Of a DNA stretch of 64,000 nt, positions 42,822 through 52,237 are shown piece after piece; the stretch's first letter is position 1; each line of letters begins with the position of its first letter. The notes beneath the pieces are model-generated. The model ran no database searches. It was not told the DNA's origin and saw nothing but the letters and a program-made list of their open reading frames with translations. The stretch covers positions 1 through 64,000 of the forward strand of contig JAJRZK010000026.1 in NCBI GenBank assembly GCA_024275315.1, in the 5' to 3' direction. Source of the stretch: Nitrospirota bacterium (lineage in GTDB: Bacteria > Nitrospinota_A > UBA7883). The translations under genes and the position numbers were made by a program.

Positions 42822-43250
42822 CTAGTGACCGCTTTGTGACAGACGGGTGAGGGTTTCGGAATCCCGGCTTTTGTTCTTGAGATTTATATAATCGCCAAAT
42901 AACGTGAAATACTCCGGGTTACTGGAGAATTTTTCCCTGATAACCCCGGATTTTATGACATTTGATATGGCCTCCCTGGTAAGAGATTTCCCCTGGTCTA
43001 TTCCTTGGACCAGATTCGCCCCTTTCATGGAGAGATACGCAAGTGTAGCCGCGTACGCCACCAGCGATTGTTCATCCAGGTCTGTTTGTGTTTTCATTTT
43101 GTCCACTTGCTGGAGCAGAGTAAGCTTCTCGGCGGTGTTGGGTAGCGATTTTAGTGTGCCGAGCATGAGCATAGCCCAGTTTTTGACATCTGCGAGGTAA
43201 GGCTGCTTGCCGGAATAATGCCGGTTGGTGTCGTCAACAGAATAGACCAT
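42822..43250 (-). CDS. Hypothetical protein
   Basis: The 142-residue soluble, helix-rich protein starts MVYSVDDTNRHYSGKQPYLA, with no signal peptide or membrane segment. The C-terminal part (SNPEYFTLFGDYINLKNKS) is charged. I do not recognise a family. It lies 80 bases after dnaN and about 140 bases before yggS on the same strand, so it may share a transcript with either. Confidence 0.55.
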   Translation of the reverse strand: MVYSVDDTNRHYSGKQPYLADVKNWAMLMLGTLKSLPNTAEKLTLLQQVDKMKTQTDLDEQSLVAYAATLAYLSMKGANLVQGIDQGKSLTREAISNVIKSGVIREKFSSNPEYFTLFGDYINLKNKSRDSETLTRLSQSGH

Positions 43251-43330
43251 GGCTTCTCACGATGTTTATATCCAGCCCGGTCCAACCCGGCCGGATGAGG
43301 TGGTACGATTGCATACCGCCGTTTTCAACG

Positions 43331-44431
43331 CTATATCCGCATGGGCATTATTATGCAAAGCAGTCCAGGGTCTTCAGGGGTTTTCGCCATTACCGGCCTG
43401 AGCTGATCTTGCATATTTACGACAACCTCATCCCCTCCCAGGATTCCCAGCACGTCCAAAAGGTATTGGGCGTTTAGGCCGATGGAGATTTCATCACCTT
43501 CAAAATCAATGGGTATCTCGTCCTTGGCCTCACCGAGCTCACCTCCCTCACTGACAAGCGTCAGGCTTTTCTCACTGAAAGTCAACCTTATCATGTGTGA
43601 TTTCTCATCCGCCAGGGTCGCCACACGCCGTAGGGCGTGGGAGAACTCGTTGGCGCTGAGCCTGGCCGTTTTGTCGGAAGATTTCGGAATGACCTGCTCA
43701 TAGTTGGGATAGGCTCCATCGATCAGCCGGATACTCAGACGCAGGGAGCCCTTTACGAAAATGACATGGTTGTCCTGTTTTAGAAATTTCAAATCTCCGT
43801 CAATTTCGCTGATAATTTTTGTAAGCTCCTGGATCGCTTTTCTGGCTACGATGAATGTCGTGGGTTCGCCTACTCCGAACGCGCCTTCCCTTTCCACAAA
43901 AGCGAGCCGATGCCCGTCTGTGGCCACCAGGCGGATATTTGTAGGGCTCACCTCAAAAAAAGCGCCGTTAAGTGTCAGTCGTGTTTCGTCCTGGGAGATG
44001 GCGTAGCTGGTTTTGCGGATCATGTCGCCGAGCATCTCGCCTTCGAGTCCTATCAACTTCGACTCATCGTGCTCTGGAAATGACGGGAACTCCTCGGGAT
44101 CGATCGTAGCCAGATTGAACTTGGATTTGCCGCTGGCGATACGGCATCGCCCGTCGTCATCAACCTTAAGATGGATATCTGAAGAAGGCAGTTCCCGCAC
44201 AATGTCGTGCAATTTTTTTGCCTGAACCGTAACACTGCCTGTAGAAGCGACATTGGCCCCATAAGAGCCTTTCAGCCCCATATCGAGATTGGTGGCGTAC
44301 ACGGTGATGCCGGATTCATCGGCCTCGATCAACACGTTAGCCAGTATCGGCATCGGGCCTTTGATGGAAACAACGCCCTGCACGCGTTGCAGAACTTTTA
44401 GAAAATCATCCCGGTTGATCGTAAATTCCAT
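43331..44431 (-). CDS. dnaN: DNA polymerase III beta subunit (sliding clamp)
   Basis: The 366-residue protein has the three-domain clamp length and signatures MEFTINRDDFLKVLQRVQGV, RLVATDGHRLAFVERE, SGGEL-like VSEGGELGEAKDEIPIDFEG and the C-terminal VMAKTPEDPGLLCIIMPMRI. It forms the ring that tethers DNA polymerase III to DNA. The gene is not next to dnaA, recF or gyrB, the usual neighbours, so it is displaced from an oriC-type cluster in this genome. Confidence 0.97.
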   Translation of the reverse strand: MEFTINRDDFLKVLQRVQGVVSIKGPMPILANVLIEADESGITVYATNLDMGLKGSYGANVASTGSVTVQAKKLHDIVRELPSSDIHLKVDDDGRCRIASGKSKFNLATIDPEEFPSFPEHDESKLIGLEGEMLGDMIRKTSYAISQDETRLTLNGAFFEVSPTNIRLVATDGHRLAFVEREGAFGVGEPTTFIVARKAIQELTKIISEIDGDLKFLKQDNHVIFVKGSLRLSIRLIDGAYPNYEQVIPKSSDKTARLSANEFSHALRRVATLADEKSHMIRLTFSEKSLTLVSEGGELGEAKDEIPIDFEGDEISIGLNAQYLLDVLGILGGDEVVVNMQDQLRPVMAKTPEDPGLLCIIMPMRI

Positions 44432-44679
44432 GGGTTCGCCAGATTAATGATGTATACAATAGAAATATTTATTATAATGGCCCTTACCGTCATCCTACGC
44501 TAATTAACAACAATATAAAGACTTAGTAAGTCTATCAACTCTGCAAACGCATGTCAATGAATGAAGGGGACGGAGAGGGATTCCACAAACATCCCATGGC
44601 GCCATACGGATTGAATATGATGGAACCGGTCTGGGCGCCAAACCGGTTCCGGGTTGTTCACGAATGTGATGGAAAACCG
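44432..44679. other. Intergenic region upstream of dnaN
   Basis: An AT-rich block lies at 44440-44480. On the reverse strand TATAAT (44461-44466, read leftward) is a possible -10 element for dnaN, about 30 bases before the start codon; no clear -35 partner is seen. An open frame on the plus strand across 44551-44805 mostly overlaps the next gene in antisense and is not supported. Confidence 0.35.
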
Positions 44680-45531
44680 TTAATCCTGATACATCAGGCC
44701 GGCTCTGTAGTTGTTCCTTTGCGCCACGTTGGCTGTGGTGATCTGGGTTGCGAACATATGAAACTGCTTGGAAAAAGGGATGTAGAGTATGAAGGCAAAA
44801 GATAGCCCAACATGGATCATCCATGTGACGATGTAAAAAAGTTGCAAAATGCCTTTGTTGCCCATAAACAGGGTGTTTATTATCAACCCGAAAAAATTTC
44901 CACCAGGTGACCAGTGGTTTGGGAAATCCTGTATCGCCAGCCGTGTGCCCTCCAGGGCGAACGCGGAAATGACAACTAACAGCAGCAATATCATGATCGC
45001 GGCGTCTTCAAAATTGCCCACTATTCTCTCCGGTGTGAACACGTATCGTCTTAAAAGAAAGAAAATCAACGTAAACCCCAGGAATATCCCGGAAAGATCC
45101 AGCGTCAACGAGAAAACCTGCCAGGTTGTTCCGTTTAGGATGCTTCCATAGAAAAAATCGTAATCCAGGGCCACCGTGGCCGTGCCGGCCACCAGGAGGT
45201 AGAACGCCCACATTGTAATAATCAAAGCCCACTGGCGGACAATATTTTGGGTTTTGACGCGATAAGCGAAAAAACACTCCTTGGAGAAAAGCTTCCTGAT
45301 GGAAAGGATTATCACACCTATGGGGGAAATTCTCTTGAGTTCCGGTGTATCGTCCTCGTCTGCGCCGGAAAGCCATATTCTGATTTTCAGGTAAGAGGCC
45401 ATGGCAAACGCGGCCATCATCATTCCGGCAAGGATATAGAACCCGGTGTGCATGAACCGGGGAAGCCCTATGAAAACCTCTCTGCACAACCCGTCCGCGC
45501 ATGCCGCGTTTTCCCAAAGAGAATCAAACAT
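44680..45531 (-). CDS. NarI/HdrE-like membrane cytochrome b subunit
   Basis: The 283-residue protein has five to six hydrophobic helices and matches the nitrate reductase gamma / heterodisulfide reductase E / DsrM type: an N-terminal LPRFMHTGFYILAGMMMAAF, RQWALIITMWAFYLLVAGTA, and histidines in the last helices (TWMIHVGLSFAFILYIPFSK, FHMFATQIT) that would bind heme b. Such subunits pass electrons from quinol to a cytoplasmic or periplasmic iron-sulfur partner. The usual partner (HdrD/DsrK or NarGH) is not adjacent, so the acceptor is unknown. clpS is the upstream gene on the same strand. Confidence 0.82.
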   Translation of the reverse strand: MFDSLWENAACADGLCREVFIGLPRFMHTGFYILAGMMMAAFAMASYLKIRIWLSGADEDDTPELKRISPIGVIILSIRKLFSKECFFAYRVKTQNIVRQWALIITMWAFYLLVAGTATVALDYDFFYGSILNGTTWQVFSLTLDLSGIFLGFTLIFFLLRRYVFTPERIVGNFEDAAIMILLLLVVISAFALEGTRLAIQDFPNHWSPGGNFFGLIINTLFMGNKGILQLFYIVTWMIHVGLSFAFILYIPFSKQFHMFATQITTANVAQRNNYRAGLMYQD

Positions 45532-45592
45532 GTTTCAAGCTCCCACAAAGATTACAACGTAAACTCTCCATTATCCGCTCGTTCAAGCGAAG

Positions 45593-45895
45593 TCATTCAG
45601 GCTCGATGGTGCAGGTGAGCGGAAAGCATTGCGCCCTGGCCATCCTGTGTACCGACTCTACTTTGAATTCCGCCCGTTCAAGGGGCATCAGTGAGACATA
45701 CTCAAGGCCGTTATAGTGAATGCAGTACATTAAATCAACCGCTTTGTCGTGATCCAGGTTAAAAACGCTCTTAAGTATCATGACAACAAAATCCATCGTA
45801 GTCACCGGGTCGTTGTGCATAACGACCCAATACAACGGAGACAGCCCCTCCTTACTTTTTGCTTCGGCGCTGTATTGATAATCGGCGCGGTTCAT
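45593..45895 (-). CDS. clpS: ATP-dependent Clp protease adaptor ClpS
   Basis: The 100-residue protein carries the ClpS fold signatures LYWVVMHNDPVTTMDFVVMI (the N-end-rule binding pocket with the usual NDP) and LMYCIHYNGLEYVSLMPLER. In this family ClpS delivers substrates with destabilising N-terminal residues to ClpAP. clpA is not adjacent, although it usually is. The ORF ends 61 bases before the NarI/HdrE-like gene. Confidence 0.92.
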   Translation of the reverse strand: MNRADYQYSAEAKSKEGLSPLYWVVMHNDPVTTMDFVVMILKSVFNLDHDKAVDLMYCIHYNGLEYVSLMPLERAEFKVESVHRMARAQCFPLTCTIEPE

Positions 45896-46100
45896 ATCCG
45901 TGTAGCCCTGCAGCTTTCTCGATATTTCACCATGTCAACTACCCTATAATAGCACAAGCTGCCGATAAATCCGCACGATCAGGGTGTTTTTGGTCCCGGC
46001 CGCCCCCTGTCAGGTAAGATCATTGATAGTTTAGGCATAAAAGTATAGTATTCATTATTGTTTGTCTTTGGCCCCAATAAAGCTATTTACCCGGGACGTG

Positions 46101-47777
46101 ATGCTGAACACAAAAATCCGTTTGGGCAAAATCCTGCTCCAGTCAGGAGCCATCACCACGGATGACCTGGCCCTGGCGCTCAAAAGACAGGATGAAACCG
46201 GTGGCAGACTGGGGTGTGCTCTGGTCTCAGCCGGTTTGATAACAGAAGAGAGAATGATCGAGGCCCTGTCTGAACAGTTGAAAATACCGGTAATCGACAT
46301 GGCGTTGATTCATCCATCCCTGGACCTTTTGCGCAAGATACCTGAATCCGCCGCCCGTAACTATGTATTGATGCCGGTGGAACAATCCAACGGGTGTGTT
46401 CATGTCGCGATGGCCGATCCGCTCAACCTGGCCGCAGTGGACGAGCTCGCGGCTATGTTGTTGTGCAATATAGACGTTTCCATCGCGGCTGAAAGCCAAA
46501 TCATGGCCACGATAGACCATTATTATGGCGTATTAAACTACCAGGACAAGGCAATGCGTTTTGCCTTCACGGATCCGCGCGCTTATGGTCTGCAAAATGA
46601 AATCATTGATAATTCAGAAGATGTGGCCCCAATAGCTGGATTGCTCGAGGCGATTATAAGACAGGCCACCAGGGACAGGGCGTCGGATATTCATATCGAG
46701 CCGGGCGAGAAAAACCTGCGGATACGGTTCAGAATAGACGGTGTCATGTTCGACACCGATTCACCAACGAAAAATGTAGAATCAGCGCTCGTGTCGAGAA
46801 TCAAGGTCATCGCGAACATGGATATCTCCGATACGAGAATTCCCCAGGAAGGTCGTTTTAAGATGACTGTCGATTCCAAAAAACTGGAGTTTCGTGTGTC
46901 GTCTTTTCCAACGATATACGGAGAATCTGTCGTTATGCGCATGTTGGAGATGGACAGCGTTTTGATGAAGTTCGAGCAAACCGGCCTTGAAGGCGGAACG
47001 ATGGAGGATTTCAGGGAGTCTGTCACCATGCGTCGGGGGATGGTCATCGTTACAGGCCCCACCGGATCGGGCAAGACGACCACGCTTTATGCGGCGCTCG
47101 GCATGATCAACTCCACAGACAAAACGATTGTGACAATAGAAGATCCGGTAGAGTACCGTCTGAAACTGATACGCCAGACCCAGGTCAATCCGAAAGCGGG
47201 GCTTACGTTTGCGGTGGGGTTGAGGTCCATGCTCCGACAGGACCCGGATGTGATTATGGTGGGAGAGATACGGGACTCTGAGACGGCCATGATAGCGACC
47301 AGGGCCGCGATGACCGGTCATCTTGTTATGTCCACCATGCACACCGTCGACGCTGTGGGCGTTATAGAGCGATTGGAGGATCTGGGGGTGGCGCCTGGTG
47401 TAATCGCTTCTACCTTGAGCGGCGTGCTGGGGCAGAGGCTTGTAAGGAAAGTATGTCCATCTTGCAAAAATGAAGCAAAAACCGCACCGGCTGAAAGAGG
47501 CTATCTTCGGGCGGCGGAAAAATCAATAGCCTATGGTCGCCGGAAATGCGCCAAATGCAAAAACAGCGGATATTTCGGAAGAATAGGAATATTTGAACAC
47601 CTGAAAGTTGACCGGGAGATAAAAGAGCTGATCGCAAGCCGGGCGCGGCCGATTGCAATCAGAACATACGCCGTTAAATCCGGCCTCCTGACCACCATGC
47701 GCACGGATGGGCAAAACAAGGTAAAGCGGCGGATTACTACGAAAGAGGAATTGGACCGGTCGTATCTGGAAGAATAA
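46101..47777 (+). CDS. GspE/PilB-type assembly ATPase (first copy)
   Basis: From ATG 46101 the protein has 558 residues and starts MLNTKIRLGKILLQSGAITT; an upstream TTG is possible but lacks a ribosome binding site, while GGGACG precedes the ATG. It has an N-terminal MshEN/GSPII_E domain (about 1-150), Walker A GPTGSGKTTTLYAA near 318, Walker B DPDVIMVGEIRDSETA, and a zinc-binding tetracysteine CPSCK...CAKCK (about 452-483). Such ATPases power pilus or pseudopilus assembly. gspF/pilC follows directly, making a minimal motor pair without pilins or secretin nearby. Confidence 0.95.
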   Translation: MLNTKIRLGKILLQSGAITTDDLALALKRQDETGGRLGCALVSAGLITEERMIEALSEQLKIPVIDMALIHPSLDLLRKIPESAARNYVLMPVEQSNGCVHVAMADPLNLAAVDELAAMLLCNIDVSIAAESQIMATIDHYYGVLNYQDKAMRFAFTDPRAYGLQNEIIDNSEDVAPIAGLLEAIIRQATRDRASDIHIEPGEKNLRIRFRIDGVMFDTDSPTKNVESALVSRIKVIANMDISDTRIPQEGRFKMTVDSKKLEFRVSSFPTIYGESVVMRMLEMDSVLMKFEQTGLEGGTMEDFRESVTMRRGMVIVTGPTGSGKTTTLYAALGMINSTDKTIVTIEDPVEYRLKLIRQTQVNPKAGLTFAVGLRSMLRQDPDVIMVGEIRDSETAMIATRAAMTGHLVMSTMHTVDAVGVIERLEDLGVAPGVIASTLSGVLGQRLVRKVCPSCKNEAKTAPAERGYLRAAEKSIAYGRRKCAKCKNSGYFGRIGIFEHLKVDREIKELIASRARPIAIRTYAVKSGLLTTMRTDGQNKVKRRITTKEELDRSYLEE

Positions 47778-47841
47778 ACCAGAGGCGATTCACCCGTTTG
47801 CAGCAGAAAATGAATTATTGGAGGTCCCCTAAAGATCGGCA

Positions 47842-49068
47842 ATGGCTCCGGTATATAAATACAAGGCGCGGAACGCGGCAGGTGGCCGGGAAGAGGGGTT
47901 GGTAAACGGCGAGACGGAAAACGAGGTCGCCAAAAGCCTTATCATCCGGGGTTTGTATCCGACGGAAATTGTCAAAACTCGGAAAAAGCATGATCTGCTG
48001 AAAATCATGCATGGCTTTTTCTCGCCCGCATCCTTTGGGGACAGGCTTCTTTTTACGACACAGCTTGCCGCCCTGTTCAAGGCCGGGATTCCCCTGATCG
48101 GATCACTAGATACGATAGCGGCGCAATCCGGAAGTGGAAAAATGGCGGAGGCTGCGCTTGGAATCAAGGCCGACGTTATAGAAGGGGTTTGCTTAAGCGA
48201 GGCGATGAAATCCCGGGGGGATATGTTTTCGGAAGTCTACACAGCCATTATTGCGGCCGGAGAGAGCTCAGGGTCCCTGGACAGCTCCCTGGATAACCTG
48301 GTGATAATGCTGGAGCGGGAAAATGATCTGAACAGGAGGATCCGGGATGTCACCAGGTACCCCAAGATAGTTCTCGCTGGCATGTTTACAGCTATTGTAA
48401 TAATCATGAACTTTGTGGCTCCAAAGTTCATATCGATATTCGAAAAAGCAGACCTTGAATTGCCCCTGGCCACACGGGCGCTTTTTTTTATCAGTGATTT
48501 TTTCCAGAATCACTGGTTCGCCGTGATCGAGATATTTCTGGCGGTGTACATTATCTCGTTATTGGTGTTTTCTACGAAGGATGGGCGTATAAAATTGCAT
48601 ACGGCCATGATAAAAGCGCCGGTGACAGGAGCAATAACCAGAGACATGCAATTGGCCAAATGGCTCAATGTCCTGGCCGCGCTTATCAAAAGCGGCATGC
48701 CAATCATACAGTCCCTGGCGATATCCTCCAGGGTCACGGAGAACGAGCGCCTCGCCCAGGTGATAACCTCTGTGCGGGAAAAGGTGGCCGATGGGTCCGG
48801 GTTGACGGGACCGTTGCGAGAGCACCGTGACGTTATTCCTCCCGTTGTCACCCAAATGGTCGCATCCGGGGAGCAATCGGGAAAACTGGACGAAATGCTG
48901 CTTAAAGCCAGCCTCTTTCTGGACAATGAAGCCCGGGGGAAAATCAAGGCTGTCTCCGTCATGGCCGAATCGGCGGTGATTGTGGCCCTGGGGCTTCTTG
49001 TGATGTTTCTCGCCCTGGCGATTTTTACTCCGATGTGGGATATGACCAAAATGGCGAGAGGAGGTTGA
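47842..49068 (+). CDS. GspF/PilC-type inner-membrane platform protein
   Basis: The 408-residue protein begins MAPVYKYKARNAAGGREEGL, the typical start of GspF/PilC, and has two repeated cytoplasmic four-helix domains (FTTQLAALFKAGIPLIGSLD and WLNVLAALIKSGMPIIQSLA) each followed by membrane segments, ending with a C-terminal helix at ALGLLVMFLALAIFTP. It forms the membrane platform that couples the assembly ATPase to pilin addition. It lies 64 bases after the ATPase gene in the same orientation. Confidence 0.95.
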   Translation: MAPVYKYKARNAAGGREEGLVNGETENEVAKSLIIRGLYPTEIVKTRKKHDLLKIMHGFFSPASFGDRLLFTTQLAALFKAGIPLIGSLDTIAAQSGSGKMAEAALGIKADVIEGVCLSEAMKSRGDMFSEVYTAIIAAGESSGSLDSSLDNLVIMLERENDLNRRIRDVTRYPKIVLAGMFTAIVIIMNFVAPKFISIFEKADLELPLATRALFFISDFFQNHWFAVIEIFLAVYIISLLVFSTKDGRIKLHTAMIKAPVTGAITRDMQLAKWLNVLAALIKSGMPIIQSLAISSRVTENERLAQVITSVREKVADGSGLTGPLREHRDVIPPVVTQMVASGEQSGKLDEMLLKASLFLDNEARGKIKAVSVMAESAVIVALGLLVMFLALAIFTPMWDMTKMARGG

Positions 49069-49089
49069 CATGTGTAAAACATGTCGTGA

Positions 49090-49470
49090 TTAATTCTTAA
49101 TGGTTTTGCCTCTGGAAATAATAAACCCGGTCATCCTGTCCCGGACCGCCTCGTCGATGACAAGATATCGCACCATGATCATGGGCGTCATTTTACCTTT
49201 ATAGCTAACCTCTTCTTTGCGCACCACCTCTGCCGTGACCAGCACCGGCTCCTTTTGATAGGTGAAGTATATTTCAAGGTAGACAAGGGTTTTGGCTGGT
49301 AAAGGTTTGCCGACCATGATCGCCGCGCCATTGGCGGAAAAGTTGCCGCCTATCCCCCTGAAAGTGGAAGATACCCGGTATTTACCATCCTTGATTTTTT
49401 TTGCGAACCTGTACCGAACAGGAGCCCGTAGCTCCATCCTGAAGAATTGTCGCTCAGATTGTTCGGACAA
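49090..49470 (-). CDS. PilZ-domain protein
   Basis: The 126-residue protein starts MSEQSERQFFRMELRAPVRY. The RxxxR motif (RQFFR) and the second motif NFSANGAAI, a [D/N]xSxxG-type sequence, are both present, so binding of cyclic di-GMP is plausible. The protein is almost only a PilZ domain. It is the last gene of the leftward motA-motB operon, 28 bases after motB, which suggests that it tunes motor output in response to c-di-GMP. Confidence 0.9.
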   Translation of the reverse strand: MSEQSERQFFRMELRAPVRYRFAKKIKDGKYRVSSTFRGIGGNFSANGAAIMVGKPLPAKTLVYLEIYFTYQKEPVLVTAEVVRKEEVSYKGKMTPMIMVRYLVIDEAVRDRMTGFIISRGKTIKN

Positions 49471-49498
49471 AATTTAAACCCCACATTGGCGCAAACGA

Positions 49499-50167
49499 TT
49501 ACATTTTCTCTCGCAACACGATGATCTCCACCCTGCGGTTCCTTGGTCTGTTCTCCGGAATCATCGGATATCTCGGCTTGTAATGGGCATAGCCGACAGC
49601 GGCGAAACGGCGCGCTTCCAGCCCCATTTCGTCGATGAAATATCTAACAACAGCGGACGCTCTCGCCGTCGAGAGCTCCCAGTTGCTCGGGTAACGTTCG
49701 CTCTTGATCGGTTCATCGTCGGTGTGCCCCTCCACCAATACCTTGTATCGGTTTTTTTTCAGGATGCGCGAAAGGTGTTTTAGAAAAAACTTGATGTCGT
49801 CGGTCAGCTCGGCGCCTCCCTGCTTGAAAAAAAGATCACCCTCGGCGAACATTACCAGGCCCCTTGTGTCCGAAGTAAGCTGTACCTGGTTTACGAGGTT
49901 GTTATCTTTGATCAGCCCTTCGATGTTTTTTTCCAGAACGCTGGGGTCGAATTTCCGCTCTACCAGCGATTTACCCCCCAGAGCGTCGCCCACTTTTCTA
50001 AGCATACCGATATAATCCTGGCTGGATGGTTCAATGATCATGAACAGCATCACGAAAAACGTGAGCAGAAGCATCATCATGTCGCTTAAGGTGGTCAGCC
50101 AGCCTGTGTCCCCCGCCCCCTCCTCCCGGGCTTTTTCCACGTCTGACAGTTTATATTTTTTGACCAT
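49499..50167 (-). CDS. motB: MotB-type flagellar stator protein (OmpA-like C-terminus)
   Basis: The 222-residue protein has a short cytoplasmic N-terminus, one membrane helix with the ion-carrying Asp29 in TLSDMMMLLLTFFVML, and a C-terminal OmpA/MotB peptidoglycan-binding domain (YKVLVEGHTDDEPIKSERYP, NWELSTARASAVVRYF, RPRNRRVEIIVL). With MotA it forms the stator that converts ion flow into flagellar rotation. It starts six bases after motA. Confidence 0.95.
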   Translation of the reverse strand: MVKKYKLSDVEKAREEGAGDTGWLTTLSDMMMLLLTFFVMLFMIIEPSSQDYIGMLRKVGDALGGKSLVERKFDPSVLEKNIEGLIKDNNLVNQVQLTSDTRGLVMFAEGDLFFKQGGAELTDDIKFFLKHLSRILKKNRYKVLVEGHTDDEPIKSERYPSNWELSTARASAVVRYFIDEMGLEARRFAAVGYAHYKPRYPMIPENRPRNRRVEIIVLREKM

Positions 50168-50173
50168 AACGGT

Positions 50174-50983
50174 TTATTTGAAGGATCTCGGTTTGCGCCT
50201 GCTTTCCTTGAGCACCTGGTCGTAATACATGGCTCTCAGGTATGGAGGCAGAAAGGAATTGAGCTTGCGCTCTATAATCCTGGGGTTGATCCCTCCCTGT
50301 ATCATTATCACTCCTTCGATGATGATCCGGTTGACAAGCATCTCGTCATCTGACCTGGACCGGAGTTTCTCTGCAATCGGGACGAAGAAAAGGTTCGCCA
50401 TCATCGCGCCGTAAAAAGTTGTTATCAACGCCACAGCCATCCCCTCGCCTACGGTTTTTGAAGTGTCCTCACCTCCCATGCCACGTAGCATCGCCACGAG
50501 CCCGATCAGCGTGCCTATCAACCCAAACGAAGGGCTGAACCTGCCTGCGGCCCTGAATATATGTTCTCCCGCGCGATGGCGCACCTCCACAAAATCCAAC
50601 TCGGTCTCCAACACTTCTCTGATAAGCGCGCTGGGGTGGCCGTCTATCACCATTTCCAGCCCCAGCTTGATGAAACGGTTATCGCTTTTTTTCAAATCTT
50701 CCTCGAGAGACAACAATGATTTTTGCCTCGCCTTGAAAGAGAGCTGGACCATCATTTTTATCACCCATCCAGGGGTCTGCACGTCCTTCTTGAAAATCTG
50801 CATCAGAACGCCCATCACCCTTAATATCCTGGGCAATGGATAGGAGATCAGCACCGCGGCGAATGTGCCGCCGCCTACAATCATCAATGATGGCAGGCTT
50901 ACGAAAATACCTATACCTCCCTGGGTGAATATGGCGTAAAAAAGTAGCCCGACACCGGCTATGATCCCGAGAAATGTAGTCAA
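50174..50983 (-). CDS. motA: MotA-type flagellar stator protein
   Basis: The 269-residue protein has four membrane helices in the MotA pattern: MTTFLGIIAGVGLLFYAIFT, SLMIVGGGTFAAVLISYPLP, FGLIGTLIGLVAMLRGMGG and GMAVALITTFYGAMMANLFF followed by VPIAEKL. The conserved prolines of helices 3-4 and the cytoplasmic loop between helices 2 and 3 are present. The sequence is closer to the PomA/MotP style than to enteric MotA; sodium or proton use cannot be decided. It is cotranscribed with motB. Confidence 0.95.
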   Translation of the reverse strand: MTTFLGIIAGVGLLFYAIFTQGGIGIFVSLPSLMIVGGGTFAAVLISYPLPRILRVMGVLMQIFKKDVQTPGWVIKMMVQLSFKARQKSLLSLEEDLKKSDNRFIKLGLEMVIDGHPSALIREVLETELDFVEVRHRAGEHIFRAAGRFSPSFGLIGTLIGLVAMLRGMGGEDTSKTVGEGMAVALITTFYGAMMANLFFVPIAEKLRSRSDDEMLVNRIIIEGVIMIQGGINPRIIERKLNSFLPPYLRAMYYDQVLKESRRKPRSFK

Positions 50984-51007
50984 ATTCCTTTCCTCTCGAT
51001 AACGGTG

Positions 51008-52237
51008 TTAAAGATTTACAGCGCAAATCCGGTCTTTCTGGATAACGAACTTCACCATCTCGTATTCACGGTCAATGGTTGTCGAATAATCCAGGATCGA
51101 TATTTTCACACCCGGATGGGCGATTCTGCCTACCTTCAGGCACGCCTTTGCGTTTCCCTTGTCATCGGGAGCCTTGCGCTCTCCGCTTTCAAGCTCTCGC
51201 ACCACTTCTCTTAGATATACCGTGGACAGAAGAGCGGCCCCCAGCCGCCTGTAGCTCTCCTTTTTACTTTTGTCCAACTGCAAGTCTTCTTTTGTCCTGG
51301 CTATATCAGACATGCTCATCAGGCACGACATGGGATCGTCCGGGTTGTATTGGATAATGAGGGATAACCCCCTGGCGGCGAATTGGGCGTCTTTTTCCGC
51401 TTTGGCAAGCTTTTTTGCAATCTCTTTGCAATACCTTTCGAACTCGGCGTGACGAATCTTGTAAAAAGGGTTGTAACCGATCACCACTTCGGTAGCGGCG
51501 CCTCCCTCCGATCCGATTTTGGAGACGCTTATTCCGTTCCTCGACCTGGTCACTCCCCCCACGAGCGCAGAAACGCCAGAGACGACAACTTTATCCCCAG
51601 CGCTCAGGTCGCAGTCTATCAGCGAGCCGTCCACAATTATCGACCCCATCGCCTCCATGTGGCAATGCTGGGCGAAGCTGACATTGATATTTTTCCCGGC
51701 GGTGATCAACGCCTTGTTTTCACCGGTGACCCCGCCCCTCAGGGAAACGTTTCCCTTTGCCTGTAGCCTTGCTCCTTCCACAAGCTCGAACACTTCTATA
51801 TCCGCGCCAGATTCGACTTTGTAATCGTAAGCCACTCCACCTTTTATTATTATCGTCGACTCAGAGGACAAGTTCCCGGTGTCCCTGCCGACGTCGCCTT
51901 CGATTTCCATATGGGGTGTAATATCCAGCTTTCCACCTCTTGCGCATAAAAACCCGTCTATCGCGCTCAGGATCGACGATTTTTCTTCGTGGTGCAAAAG
52001 CTTGCCTGAAAGAAGCGATTTGACCTCGACTCCTTTGGGGACAATGTACCTGATTCCTTTCTTGCCGTCCTTATGGGCTGATCCAGCCTCCAGCACTCGG
52101 GCGATTTCCTGGCCCTTGGCGACTTTCACAGGAACTGCGAAGATGGAACCGAGGTTTTTGTTGCGGAATTCGGTTACGATTTCTTCGTTGAATTTCAGGA
52201 GGAACTCTATATCCAGTTCCATGTCACTATTTGCCAA
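51008..52237 (-). CDS. FapA-family (DUF342) protein
   Basis: The 409-residue protein contains the DUF342/FapA beta-helix: LSGKLLHHEEKSSILSAIDG, GDVGRDTGNLSSESTIIIKG, GARLQAKGNVSLRGGVTGEN and SIIVDGSLIDCDLSAGDKVV, followed by a helical C-terminal half. FapA-type proteins form polymers or scaffolds and, in other bacteria, affect flagella or cell envelope; the molecular role is not settled. It overlaps the upstream PilZ-like gene by 11 bases and leads into motA, so it belongs to the motility operon. Confidence 0.88.
   Translation of the reverse strand: MANSDMELDIEFLLKFNEEIVTEFRNKNLGSIFAVPVKVAKGQEIARVLEAGSAHKDGKKGIRYIVPKGVEVKSLLSGKLLHHEEKSSILSAIDGFLCARGGKLDITPHMEIEGDVGRDTGNLSSESTIIIKGGVAYDYKVESGADIEVFELVEGARLQAKGNVSLRGGVTGENKALITAGKNINVSFAQHCHMEAMGSIIVDGSLIDCDLSAGDKVVVSGVSALVGGVTRSRNGISVSKIGSEGGAATEVVIGYNPFYKIRHAEFERYCKEIAKKLAKAEKDAQFAARGLSLIIQYNPDDPMSCLMSMSDIARTKEDLQLDKSKKESYRRLGAALLSTVYLREVVRELESGERKAPDDKGNAKACLKVGRIAHPGVKISILDYSTTIDREYEMVKFVIQKDRICAVNL

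Noticed and set aside
44551..44805. 84-residue plus-strand frame upstream of dnaN
   Set aside because: More than half of it is antisense to the 3' end of the NarI/HdrE-like gene and it has no family content.
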